Positions 9,640 through 18,518 of a stretch of 23,673 nt of DNA are shown here, piece by piece. The position numbers and the translations under genes are program-made. Origin of the DNA: Zygnema cylindricum (Eukaryota > Streptophyta > Zygnematophyceae > Zygnematales > Zygnemataceae); contig JBBHKE010002196.1 in assembly GCA_037447655.1 (NCBI GenBank), forward strand, positions 64,001 to 87,673, given 5' to 3'. Positions within the stretch are counted from its first letter, which is position 1; each line of letters begins with the position of its first letter. The notes beneath the pieces were generated by a model. The model saw nothing but the letters and a program-made list of their open reading frames with translations, did not search any database and was not told the DNA's origin.

Positions 9640-10323
9640 AATTTTGAAAATGAGGGTTTAAAACTTCCAACCATATTGCACCATACACAGAACCACGATT
9701 CCTTCCAAGCCATTGTGGCTCCGTTGGAGGTAAAACTCCATCTCCCAGGACACCCACTTGAAAGTGATTCTTGTTGACATACACCAAACAAATAATAAGT
9801 TAATCGCTAAATTTTGTGTATGGAATATACATATTACCACCCACGATATTTTGAGAGATAATCACAACAATCCTCTCAAATTGAGTAGTATTGGAATTTA
9901 TTGGGTTGAGAACCATTTACATTTTATTGCAACTCCAATGTGATGGTCCAATCTAGAGTGCAATTTTTTGTAAATATTTTTTCCAAACAAATCCTCATAA
10001 TGCTCACGGTTTTCAACAAGATGTTCGATCATCAAAATTCGTACTAGAACCCATTTGTGTTCACTACTATACAATTGGGATGCAACAATTCTAAAACCAC
10101 AATTCCCGTCAGCCATAACATCGTGTAAATTTGCCAAACAAAATGTTAAATGTAAAGGCACGGTCAAAGAATTTAAAACTCCCTTGTTTACCTTTTCGTC
10201 CAATTGAGAACTTTGTTTGGCAACGCCATCATTCATTTGAGAGCTTTCATTACTTGCCCCTTCGTTCGATTGTGAACCCTCCTTCCCCGCCAATTCATTT
10301 GAATCAAAGCGTTGTTTGGCCAT
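9640..10323 (-). pseudogene. OTU-type cysteine protease domain fused to the MULE transposase
   Basis: OTU domains are cysteine proteases, often deubiquitinases, and occur in a subset of plant MULEs. Here the minus strand shows the catalytic Asp/Cys motif in VMADGNCGFRIVASQL (about 10060-10115), then WVLVR and an EHYEDLFG segment, matching the early OTU fold. After a stop and a frame change, ICLVYVNKNHFQVGVL (about 9740-9790) contains the catalytic-His region, followed by GDGVLPPTEPQW and a C-terminal W...P.F..W segment as in plant MULE-OTU proteins. The preceding linker (10130-10323) is rich in SNE, SSQ and NDG words. The active-site residues survive although the reading frame does not. Whether it ever acted on ubiquitin or a SUMO-like partner cannot be told. 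Confidence 0.82.
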
Positions 10324-10389
10324 GTCTTCTACTAAATTAGAGTTGTGTATGTTGATCCTTTTGTTTGATTGACGAACATCATTGCCATT

Positions 10390-10695
10390 TTATTCGTTGG
10401 ATTGAGAACTTTGGTTTGACATAATCGGACATTTTGTTGAATTGTGCCCTGTCTTTTTACAAAAAGAACATTTTCTAATAAATGACTTTCCTTCCACATG
10501 TTCAAAACATGACGGGTTCCATTTGGTTGAGGAATCGTTATTTTTTTTTGCGCCTACTGGGCGACCGGGAACGTTTGGTTTTTTTGGGTTAAAAACCGGG
10601 TGCATTTTTGTCTCAACAATTTTATCTAATTGGGTTGTTGTATACTTTTGATGATGGGAGTTCCAAGAATTATGTTTTTTTGCAATTTTTCCCAA
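10390..10695 (-). pseudogene. CCHC zinc-knuckle module of the MULE protein
   Basis: Minus-strand frame with a basic linker (NPKKPNVPGRPVGAKK) leading into KCSFCKKTGHNSTKCP, a perfect C-X2-C-X4-H-X4-C knuckle typical of plant MULE transposases just after the SWIM region. It ends at TAA 10390-10392. The same frame then continues downstream into a Ser/Gln/Asn-rich linker with repeated QSNE/SSQ words and into the OTU domain, so this stop splits what was one polypeptide. Confidence 0.85.
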
Positions 10696-11436
10696 GCTTG
10701 TAGAAGTTTGGAAAAATTCCCATTTTCATGCGTTTCGAAGTTTTTATCTTTTTCAATATCTTCTAAATTTTCAAGTAGATGAAGATACCAATGTTTGTCA
10801 ATGTGATATAAAAAAATGCTTTCATTTTATTGTAGTAAATTGAGAAATAAGTGACTGCATGGGAGCCCCATAGTACTCCTCAATTTATGTGTACAGGGAG
10901 CCAAATCACAACCACTCTCCAAACTCTTCTTGGCAAGTTCATATTCTTTAATAACGTGGAAAAAGAAAAGTAAAGCAAAAACAAAAAAATGTGATAAATA
11001 AAAATGCTACATTAAAATCATTAAAGTGTATTCAAATGTTAAGAAAAAAAAAAAAAAAAATTATAACACACAAGTTTAAGACAAGATTTAAAGAATTGTA
11101 ACACTTCTTTAATTGTAAATATTATAACAATACTCAAGAACAAAATGGCTTTCATTAAGAGAGAATTTTCTTAGAAATCAATATATAAATTGTTTTCACT
11201 TAGAGAAAATTTTATCAGAAACTGAACAAATCTTAATTATTTTACCAAAAACTTTGTAAAAAATATACGTACTATTTATCACGCAAAATTTGATACATGA
11301 CCTGTCAAACTGGAAAAAAATGTTTTTCGGACAAAATGTGGAATCCTCACGGCATCAGATGCATTACTTCCGTTGAATTCTTGATATTGGTTTGTAACCA
11401 TCATTTCAATTTTCTCCACAACACAACGTAAACCAC

Positions 11437-12255
11437 CTACAAAAACTTGCGATACATTTGAAGTAAGTGAGACATACAATTAAAAAGTAGCACTTTATCT
11501 TTGTATAAACTAATAGATCTATAGTTGGAACAACTATAAAATATCATATGATTAATAACTAAATAACATGTACTAACATTTAGTTAATAACATGTAATTA
11601 TATTGTGACTAGAACAATATAATCTTTTTTTGTTTTTAAATTCAAATACACATACAATTAAATTGTGTTTGTAATGCACATATCATAAGAGTAAACTATT
11701 ACTACTATAGATAGGTTTAACTTAGTTATTATTGGTATAGTGGATTATATTCGTTCAATCGTCAATATCAACGTGAAATACATTTGTTCATCCACCAATA
11801 ATACTGTGGGTTGTACTCTCTAATGGTTTACATTTGTTTCATCACCATGTTGACTACAAATTTCATTCATTAAATTACCAATATCAACATGGATGACATT
11901 TTCTCAGATACCAATACTAGTGTGTATTTAATTAAATCAACAACGATGATTAATAAAAAAAATATGCATTCAACCATTGTTTATAAAGATTCGATTCGAT
12001 TGGCCACCATTAGTAATGTGCGTAATATTCATTCATTTAATCATCATATAGAACATAAATTGAATTCTAAGACCAAATATGTATAAAACCACACTAATTG
12101 GTCACCTAACGATCATGTCCTTGTCACATGAATAAATAACTTGTTTTAATAAAAAAAAAAAAATAATAAATACAATGATGACAGAATCTTATCAAACATA
12201 CGATGAGCATACAAAAAGCAAAAAAAATAATAATATATCTAAACAAAAAACTCAC
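11437..12255 (-). other. Intron in the MULE transposase (GT-AG)
   Basis: The minus strand has the donor AATG|GTGAGT (exon ends at 12256) and the acceptor TTTTTGTAG|GTGG (exon resumes at 11436). Joining them restores T-S-N-G-G-L-R-C-V-V, matching the conserved (T)S.GDL...v...I segment of MULE transposases, which supports both sites. The 819-bp intron is AT-rich and without coding potential. A second, less certain intron probably lies between about 11280 and 10957, because coding similarity stops after VSNFA and resumes at EYELAKKSLE. Confidence 0.75.
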
Positions 12256-13635
12256 CATTAGATGTTGTAAGACTTCAACGTGGTATGAGCCCCCTCCACC
12301 CGAGATGCGGATTTACTACCTAGGTGTAGACAACGGTCCGCCCATGCGCTCACAAAGCGCTCTTTCCAAGGAAACCATATATCCTCCAAATATGACTATA
12401 TGTTTTGATTCTCATATAGTAAGTTGCTACACATTCCCCACACAACCTCAAATTCTTCCACAGACTTTGCTTGTATAACTTCATTCCATGTTTGATAAAA
12501 GGTCCTCCATTCTTTGTCTGAAACACTAAAATCAGGTTTACATTTACGGCATTTTTATTGATGTGCCACTGACAAAGGAGTTTTTGTGCATTAGGAAATA
12601 CTATTTCCAAAGCATTGATTAAAGCTAATTCACGGTCTGTTACACACACTTGTGGAAGAGAGTCTTTTTGAAACAACTTAACTAATTTCTCCAAAGCCCA
12701 CTTATAATCCTCTAGTTTTTCAGAACTTTAAAAGACAAAACATATGCTAATTTTTCTGTTATTTGGAGACAACCCTACTACGTGTAATAATGTCATTTTT
12801 AAACGATTTTTTTTGTATATACAATTTAATAAAATACATGTATGATTTCTCTTTAGCATACTAACTGATGTTTTTGGAGCTATGAAAAGATGAGAGATAT
12901 GATGTTCATCATCTAGCTCGTACTCACTTTTTGACATTTTTGAAGTTTCCAATTCAGTTATAAGAGCTACAATAGATGATTTACCATTTAGTTCAAGTTT
13001 ACGTATCTGCCGCCGTAAATTGTAAATATCTCTAGCTGTGGCATAACATGGGTTTATCCCCTAATCTTAAAGAGCTCACAACTTGTCTCGGTTTGCGCCA
13101 AACTTAAAGATATGTGTAAATTTTTCAATATCAGTGTTATCCATCCATCGACACATCGGGTGTGCCATGATATGTGGGGATTTTTTGTGATTTTGCTGTG
13201 GTATTTTGGTGGATTATTACCATTTGTCATTCCTTTCGTACCCACAAACACAAAATGGACATTCTATTCGCCGACTACTACTTGTTAATTTTTGTTGAAA
13301 AAAGTAGGGGTTTGACCCTTGTCCTATTTATTTCTCTTTAATATCTCTATAAGTACCCCCTCTATCAGATTGCAGAACAACCAGTTTTTTTCTTGAAAAA
13401 GATGTTGATATAGCATGTCCTTGTCCATTGCAAATCTTTGTGTTGTTCGAAGAAGCTCATCCCTTGAATCAAATATCCCATCCGGTATAGGCAACATCCT
13501 TTGGAGAAAGAGATAAAAAAACAAAATAATCACTTATTCTCACTCACACTCACACTGAACACATTTTTTTTATGTATTTCCTAACTCTACTCACTCACTC
13601 ATTACTCACTACAATGTTAAAGAAAAAGTACACCC

Positions 13636-14075
13636 GAAATCAACAGATAGCAAACAATCCCTAAATATAACGACATGATGCACGTTGAGTGCGCCTGACA
13701 TAGCCTGCAACATCAAGCTACCTCTACTATCATAAATCTGCTCTCCGTAAATTGAAACAAATGTGGCACGATTGTTGCAGGATCGTAGCAGGATCTACCG
13801 TACAAAGGTATTGCCTCTTCATCATACACATAAAATATTTCCGCGGAAGAAAAAAATCGCGTCACGTTTCGCGAACCAACATTTCTTCGAAATCGACCAG
13901 CGTGCGATTCGTACAAATGAATACCGCTAAGCGCTCACACCAAACCGAACCAACACAAAAGTACAATATCGAACGAAACAAAACACAACTGACGCGAACC
14001 AAACAAAACATTTGACGGCACGATTTCGGCGGAAGCCGATTGGCCCAATATCCTAACATTTCGCTATCGATGTAA
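13636..14075 (-). repeat. MULE right terminal inverted repeat
   Basis: Inverted counterpart of 7200-7636. Its inner edge lies about 100 bp upstream of the first recognisable transposase residues (13533), so the element's promoter is probably inside this repeat, as known for other MULEs. A 5' hAT end begins only 4 bp beyond it, at 14080. Confidence 0.9.
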
Positions 14076-14079
14076 GACT

Positions 14080-14645
14080 CAGAGTTCGCAAACGGTCAAC
14101 GGGAATCGTGACCGACCGTTAACCGACCCCCCGCGCCAGATCTGAAACGGATTCAGTTGTCAAATGTTAAGGAACGGGCGGTCGCGGTCGGTTGATTAAC
14201 CAAATAAAAAAAAAATCGGTCACGGTCGGTCAAACAAAAAACAAAAAAAAATGAAAATTTTGTATTTTTTTCCAACAATATTATACTTTGTGATTTTGGT
14301 ATCGTGGAATTACGTGACATCATGATTAGCGTCGCAAATGTGACACGGTACTGACACTATTCATTTCGCGAATCTTACTAAAAGTTAAGGGTCGTAAATC
14401 GTAATCTATTGTAAAGTATTAATTATGTACTTTTTATGGTGTTTCCAAAAATATGTCAAATTATTATGTGAATATCACGTGACATTTCGTAAATATTTGT
14501 TTCCTCATAAATTGTGCATTAATGCAAAGTGTTAATTATGCGTTATATACCGTGTTTATCATATCATTATCTCAATATCACGCGACATGTATTAATTATT
14601 AGTTTATAAATCAGCGGAAATCAAATTAGTACGTCAATTTCCAAC
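14080..14645 (+). mobile_element. hAT element, 5' terminal fragment
   Basis: Starts CAGAGTTCGCAAACGG, a hAT-like terminus matching the start at 18446 (CTGAGGTCGCAAAGGG), and stays alignable with 18446-18940 for over 500 bp (shared TGGTATCGTGGA, ACATCATGATTAGCGTCGC, ATATGTCAAATTATTATGT). No transposase coding follows; the copy is interrupted near 14688 by a small TIR element. It is a second, diverged copy of the family whose fuller copy lies at 18446-21598. Confidence 0.8.
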
Positions 14646-14687
14646 GACAAATCCTAGTTATTAGCTTATTCACATGTTTCTAACAAT

Positions 14688-15459
14688 AACGGTGCGGCCC
14701 CATGTGGCTGTAACTTAGCTAACTTACTTTGTATTTTAGCGCGGATCCGGCGGACCCGGATTTCAGGTGTCTCTATGTGTTTACTTGAAATTGTTACTTA
14801 AGTTTGTGACGATTGTATACGTCGACAATACCCGTGATGGCTGTCACGGGGTACAATCTCTCTTTGCCGCACCGTATTTTTTTGAAACTTTTTGAAGCGT
14901 CGTAAGGCACATCGTAATTTTTGAAACGATTACGTATGTTGCATGTGTTTGCGTGACATCGCAGACGTGCAGCCGTGGCTGTACCACATGCCTTTGCGTA
15001 ATTCTCTCCTGTCCAACCACCATGTCTTCGCAAATTTTTCACCTCCGCAAATTTTTCACCTTTGCGTGAAATGACACTGCAGCATCGAGATCCCTGCAAA
15101 AAAAAACGTACAAGGTGCATGGGGACAAAAACCAACAACCCTCTTCTTTTTCTTTTGTCAAAAAAAATCAAAATTTGTTCACACGTGGGAATATGTTTTC
15201 CTATTGGTGTAAACGGTTTTTCTTAGCCTAAAACACACTGTCGATGTTGTTTATGATAAGTTTGAAGATGACGTGACAGTGGGTCGAAAAAACACAAGAC
15301 GACAAATTTTCGTACATCCTAAGTTTGAGAATGACCCAAATTGTACTTTATAAATTTACGATTTCTTCGTACGGTCGCAGCTTAGGCAGTAAGGCGCTAA
15401 GTCATACAGGAAAACGACATAAAAAAAACCCAAACCTAGCCACATGGGGCCGCACCCTA
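14688..15459. mobile_element. Small TIR element with 19-bp perfect inverted ends
   Basis: GGTGCGGCCCCATGTGGCT at 14691-14709 is the exact reverse complement of 15438-15456. Allowing the outer bases, the right end reads TAGGGTGCGG and the left AACGGTGCGG, which resembles a hAT-type terminus (T/C-A-G-G-G). About 770 bp, with no recognisable transposase, so it is probably non-autonomous. A 125-codon minus frame (14794-15171) has no motif I know. No 8-bp target duplication was found (left ctaacaat, right aatcaaaa). Confidence 0.65.
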
Positions 15460-15715
15460 AATCAAAAAAAAAAATGCTATTTCAGTTAGAGAAACTTGAC
15501 CACAATTCAAACAAAATCTAGTTATACACCAAAATAGAGAAAAGCATTCTCGCTTCTCTTAAAACTATGATCCAAAACAAACATCAAAAACAAAAAAATA
15601 GTGAAATTGCTCAGTGTTACCTAGTGAAATAAAGCAGGGCCGCTTCAAGTTGTTGGAAATAATTTGAACATGGGTATGAAACTAAAACATCAAACAAATA
15701 TATGTTAAAATGTGT
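15460..15715. other. AT-rich stretch, nothing recognised
   Basis: A-rich sequence with no coding potential. It may be remaining hAT sequence on the far side of the TIR element, but no alignment to the 18446-21598 copy was evident. Confidence 0.4.
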
Positions 15716-15966
15716 ATATTTTCTAGGTCTTAGTTTATTCTACTTTGTTAAATAGGTTGTCTAAGTCATCTATACTTGTCGTAGTAACTAGAAGACAGAG
15801 ATAGCCATGGCTACCTAGGTAGTCAAGGAGACAGGAAGGAGGAAGGAGGGGATTCTGTCTGGGCGATACCAAAAGATATGCTGATAGACCAGGATTTGAT
15901 CCTGGTTCGTCTGGTCTACTGCCGTACAGATATAACATTCCGCCTTATCCGCTAGATCTAATGAAG
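15716..15966 (-). repeat. tRNA-like, SINE-like repeat
   Basis: The minus strand has an A-box-like TAGCGGATAAGGCGG (15940-15954) and, 38 bp on, a B-box-like GGATCAAATCC (15892-15902) inside a perfect 5-bp stem with a 7-base loop (CCAGG...CCTGG, 15889-15905), like a tRNA T-arm. A body follows, with AGCCATGGCT (15803-15812), CTACGACAAGTATA (about 15771-15784) and AGACCTAGAAAATA (15717-15730). These body words occur in the same order in the 3' halves of 8155-8685 and 16931-17450. The acceptor stem does not pair, so this is not a functional tRNA gene. Confidence 0.55.
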
Positions 15967-16088
15967 ATCGATACACATATAATGTTTGAATAGTATTTAC
16001 ATTTGTTTACACCGGTATCATCAATTTAACGGCGAAACCAAACTACATGTGCATAGAAAGGAACCGCACTAAAATAATACGGAGCGCA

Positions 16089-16117
16089 CGAAACAAATAT
16101 CGAAAATATTTGTTTCG
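16089..16117. repeat. Perfect 12-bp stem hairpin
   Basis: CGAAACAAATAT (16089-16100) and its exact reverse complement ATATTTGTTTCG (16106-16117) flank a 5-base loop. It lies about 90 bp upstream of the LTR-like promoter fragment; no link can be shown. Confidence 0.75.
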
Positions 16118-16204
16118 ATGGCCGAGAATAAAAGTTGGAAATACAATCGAACGGCTCACGTTTCAGCCGGTTGTACGGAATGACAATTTTGGCAGTTTTT
16201 GGAC

Positions 16205-16600
16205 ACGCCGACACTGGATGACACGTGGCAATATCGTAGAGGATTGCAGAATCTCCGGAACGCGAGATGACAAGTCCGGATGTGATAAATATCACATTAT
16301 GGCTGTGTCGTGCAAGGACCGTACATGAAGTACTCCGGAACCTGTACATTTTGCACGTTACAATCATGTTATTCGTGTGTACCTCACTACTAGGGGGCTT
16401 AGAGAGGGGTTTAAGGACTTAGAATACTTTTGGGTAGGTAGCAGCCTCTCCCAGAGAGCATCTTGTATAAAAGGCTAGCTTTGGACAGCCATAACAATCA
16501 ATTCAGTTAACCATTTTCAGTGATTCTTTTTGTTGCAGACTCAGAGGAGTCCAGACTACACAGAGTTGTATTCGGTTAGAGTGTTTGCGTGCCAGGGTGA
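16205..16600 (+). repeat. LTR-like promoter fragment with TATA box
   Basis: Inverted match to 7775-8154. It carries TATAAAA at 16466-16472 (in TTGTATAAAAGGC), preceded by a conserved GAGAGGGGTTTAAGGACTTAG and followed by TTTTCAGTGATTCTTTTT and CCAGACTACACAGAG. Both copies show the same order, as expected of a U3 promoter, start site and R region. No open frame downstream has a known motif. Confidence 0.6.
16466..16472 (+). promoter_or_regulatory. Putative TATA box of an LTR-like promoter
   Basis: TATAAAA in a conserved block shared with the inverted copy at 7775-8154, where the equivalent reads GTATACAAT. Transcription would run rightward, starting about 25-35 bp on, near 16500. Confidence 0.5.
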
Positions 16601-16930
16601 CTGCATTTCTAAGGGAAAGTCAAATTGGATGAATGTATCTAAATCACATATTCTAACTTTGCAATCTGTAGTGAAACTAAGCACACATAAAGTCTTATTT
16701 CACAGGGGTGAAGCTGTAATGGGGTTTTGATTGTTAAGGGGTCAATCATTTGGGTTTCCACAAACTTGGAGTTGGCACTATCTAGATTAGCTTCTTTTGA
16801 TCTGCGAATTCCGTGTGGCAATGGAGCCCATAGAATTTCATTAACTATACGGACCTTTTGGGAAACAAGCAACAAATGCGCTTTCAAGGATTATATGTCT
16901 CACATAAAGCCCTCTAAGGCACGTCTCCTA
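16601..16930. other. No gene recognised
   Basis: Short frames on both strands (for example plus 16727-16981) with no motif. It may be the remainder of the LTR-like unit between the promoter fragment and the next repeat. Confidence 0.4.
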
Positions 16931-17450
16931 TTTCACGCCCGAAAAACCGCCAAAGCGGCCATTCCAAGATCTCGGCGATGATGCGTGTCGTCGGATCAAA
17001 AACTGACTTTTAATATTAGCCGTTAATAAAAAAATGTCCGGTACATCAGTTTCGTGCGGACATTTACTCGCACTATATTACAACTAGTTCCTATGGTCTT
17101 AATCCGTAGTTCCGTTAATCGGATTAATGTTTTAAACACTGCTTTAATAAATATGAAACCCTATGTACCCTAACGATCTTCTACGACTGACCGGTTAGAG
17201 CTGACGGCTACGCCTCGCTCTACCGGTTATGAGGTTCGAGTCCTGCCGGACTCAACCTTTTTGTTAAGAGTGACTTATGTCACCCTCTAGTCCTCCCTGA
17301 GTAGCTAAGACAGCCATGGCTCCACCACTCTTTCTCACCTTCAGTGACTACGACAAGTATGGGGCTAGAGAGAGAAGGTGGAGGCAGGCTGTCTGCACTT
17401 TTACTTAGTCTATTCAGACCTAGAAAATACCCTCTAAATCTGGTGATTTC
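16931..17450 (+). repeat. LTR-like repeat with a tRNA-like segment, copy 2
   Basis: Direct repeat of 8155-8685, starting TTTCACGCCC where copy 1 has TGTCACGCCC. The A-box-like GACCGGTTAGAGC (17189-17201) and B-box GGTTCGAGTCC (17233-17243, close to the Pol III consensus GGTTCGANTCC) are better kept than in copy 1. GACCGGTTAGAGC can also pair with GCTCTACCGGT downstream. The repeat ends near 17450, after CCTAGAAAATACCCTC. The two copies are strongly diverged, so they are not the young LTR pair of one recent insertion. Confidence 0.65.
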
Positions 17451-17563
17451 AACAGTCGAAAATAAGAGTTTGAAATGGTGGAACTTGGTTTCGTGCATCT
17501 GGTGGGAGTAGTGCACGCGTAAAGAGAAAAATCTCATGAAAAGGAAAAAGATTCTCCTCCACC

Positions 17564-17821
17564 TTAGGGACCACCTGGTCCACTTGGAACGTCAGTGACG
17601 ATAAATCGAGAGGTGATTGTTGGTGCCACCAAAGCCAAACTACCCAAATACGCCGCCGGAGCAACGCTAGCCATAGCAATCAAACATAAGCCGCCATTCG
17701 AAATAGGGAGACTTGCTTGTTGGCGGGCAAACGAGCCATCCGGATGATCAAAAATCCCATGCCCAATGAGGTAGTAGAGCACGCTAAAATGTTTGTTGTC
17801 GAAGTCCTTCAGAAAAGACAA
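17564..17821 (-). pseudogene. Reverse-transcriptase-like C-terminal fragment
   Basis: The minus frame contains FARQQASLPISNGGLCLIAMASVAPAAYLGS (given here in parts: QQASLPISNGGL, then APAAYLGS), which resembles the conserved 'Q..LP...GGLGL.....APAAYL.S' segment at the C-terminal side of some non-LTR-like reverse transcriptases found in plant genomes. There is no catalytic Y-x-D-D in the fragment, and the frame turns into an unrelated Pro/Gly-rich end. It is a short relic, perhaps 70 codons of real similarity. The family call rests on motif memory only. Confidence 0.4.
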
Positions 17822-17952
17822 AAACAGAGCCGTTGGTGGGACTGTCAGGCGAGATACACAAGATGTATCCTAAACAATCAGTACAACATAGTCATTACTT
17901 CACGCATACTAGATGTACTAAATCATACTAAATTGTACTAAAATCTTTTGGC

Positions 17953-18445
17953 TAGAGGTCGCAAAAGTCAAAATTTTAGATACCCGAATGTGACATTTTT
18001 TATTTTAAATCTAAACACCCGGAATCCGGGTGGGTTATGTCATGCTCCTACATTGTTACACGATACCCGATACGCGTTTATGAAAAAAGATGTTAACCGA
18101 AACTCAATTTCTAACAACTACCCGAACCCGCTCGTACCCTCATAGGTACAAAATTACTGTAGTGGTACATCTCCCTTATACCTCCCACGATATCAAGAGT
18201 ACAATGTACAATAATGTTGGACATTATAGACACCATAGTAGTGTACTGTAGTGGAACGTATGTACGAAACCTTCAATTTTTCGTTTTTTGGTTACCCATC
18301 CGTACCCGGATTTGTTTTTTTTTTTCTGCATCACCCGACCGAACCTAATCGGCCCCCAAAATTTTGCACCCGAATACATTCTGAATCCAACGCGGCCGAC
18401 CAGGTACGCATCGGGTACGGATTCGGTACTCGATAGCGAACTCTG
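17953..18445 (-). mobile_element. hAT deletion derivative, head to head with the next element
   Basis: The left 200 bp (from TAGAGGTCGCAAAAGTC at 17953) match the 3' end of the hAT element ending at 21598, read in reverse (shared: AAAAGTC, CTAGATACC, ACATTTTTT, AACCGAAACTC, TACAAAATTAC). The right 150-170 bp (to CTCTG at 18445), read on the minus strand, match its 5' end (shared GTTGGAT, CAAAATTTTGGGG, GTGCGGGTGAT-like). So this is a 493-bp element of the same family in minus orientation, with the transposase deleted. It touches the next element at 18445/18446. Confidence 0.75.
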
Positions 18446-18459
18446 CTGAGGTCGCAAAG

Positions 18460-18518
18460 GGTTACCCGAAACCGTAACCGATGGTTACCCAAAACCGTAA
18501 TCGATGGTTACCCGACCG
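18460..18518 (+). repeat. 23-bp subterminal tandem repeat of the hAT element
   Basis: Units at 18460-18482 and 18483-18505 (GGTTACCC.AAACCGTAAYCG) and a partial third to 18518. It begins 14 bp inside the 5' end. Repeated subterminal motifs bind transposase in other hAT elements; here binding is inferred. Confidence 0.8.

Larger units (their letters stand above)
9640..13533 (-). pseudogene. MULE transposase with C-terminal zinc knuckle and OTU domain, broken
   Basis: This would have catalysed cut-and-paste transposition of the MULE in the nucleus. Minus-strand pieces follow the family order. A FAR1-like start, DGIFDSRDELLRT, is at about 13460. A conserved segment, ATARDIYNLRRQIRKLEL, precedes HISHLFIAPKTSVS. 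The DDE core begins LLNCIYKKNRLKMTLLHVVG, where the first catalytic Asp is replaced by Asn (12824-12826); the second Asp is kept in VTDRELAL (12635-12637), followed by KLLCQWHINKN. A segment like AWADRCLHLGS...SRVEGAHTTLK ends the exon at 12256. After an intron come LRCVVEKIEMMVTNQ, a SWIM-like C-T-H...GLPCSH (about 10870-10910), a CCHC knuckle (about 10455) and the OTU domain. Lesions: in-frame TAA at 12728-12730, a frameshift near 12265, stops in the SWIM region, TAA at 10390-10392 and frame changes in OTU. Family assignment is firm; the start is undefined because the N-terminus is disrupted. Confidence 0.88.
7200..14075 (-). mobile_element. Mutator-like element (MULE) with long terminal inverted repeats
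   Basis: Bounded by near-identical inverted repeats (7200-7636 and 13636-14075) around a minus-strand MULE transposase pseudogene. The size is about 6.9 kb, of which about 0.9 kb (7775-8685) is LTR-like sequence probably inserted later. No 9-11 bp target-site duplication could be seen at the edges (left flank ...tcaatagta, right flank gactcagag...), so either the flanks are rearranged or the true ends lie a few bases away. Confidence 0.85.

Noticed and set aside
14060-14075. Shared TTCGCTATCGA between the MULE edge and the hAT derivative end near 18430
   Set aside because: Only 11 bases, no further alignment on either side, and the left MULE end differs at this point; probably chance.
14794-15171. 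125-codon minus frame inside the small TIR element
   Set aside because: No transposase motif or known domain was seen; basic and Cys-rich composition alone does not support a gene.
15880-15966. Possible functional tRNA gene on the minus strand
   Set aside because: The T-arm pairs well and A/B-box words are present, but the acceptor stem does not pair and no clear anticodon arm is seen. The unit is shared with other repeats, so SINE-like is the better call.
16530-16981. Open frames downstream of the TATA box at 16466 as a host gene
   Set aside because: The promoter block is repeated at 7775-8154 and so belongs to a repeat; the frames are short and without motifs.
8155-17450. One long LTR retrotransposon with 8155-8685 and 16931-17450 as its LTR pair
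   Set aside because: The interval contains the MULE right half, hAT and other elements but no gag-pol in order. The two copies are strongly diverged and copy 1 lies inside the MULE while copy 2 lies outside.
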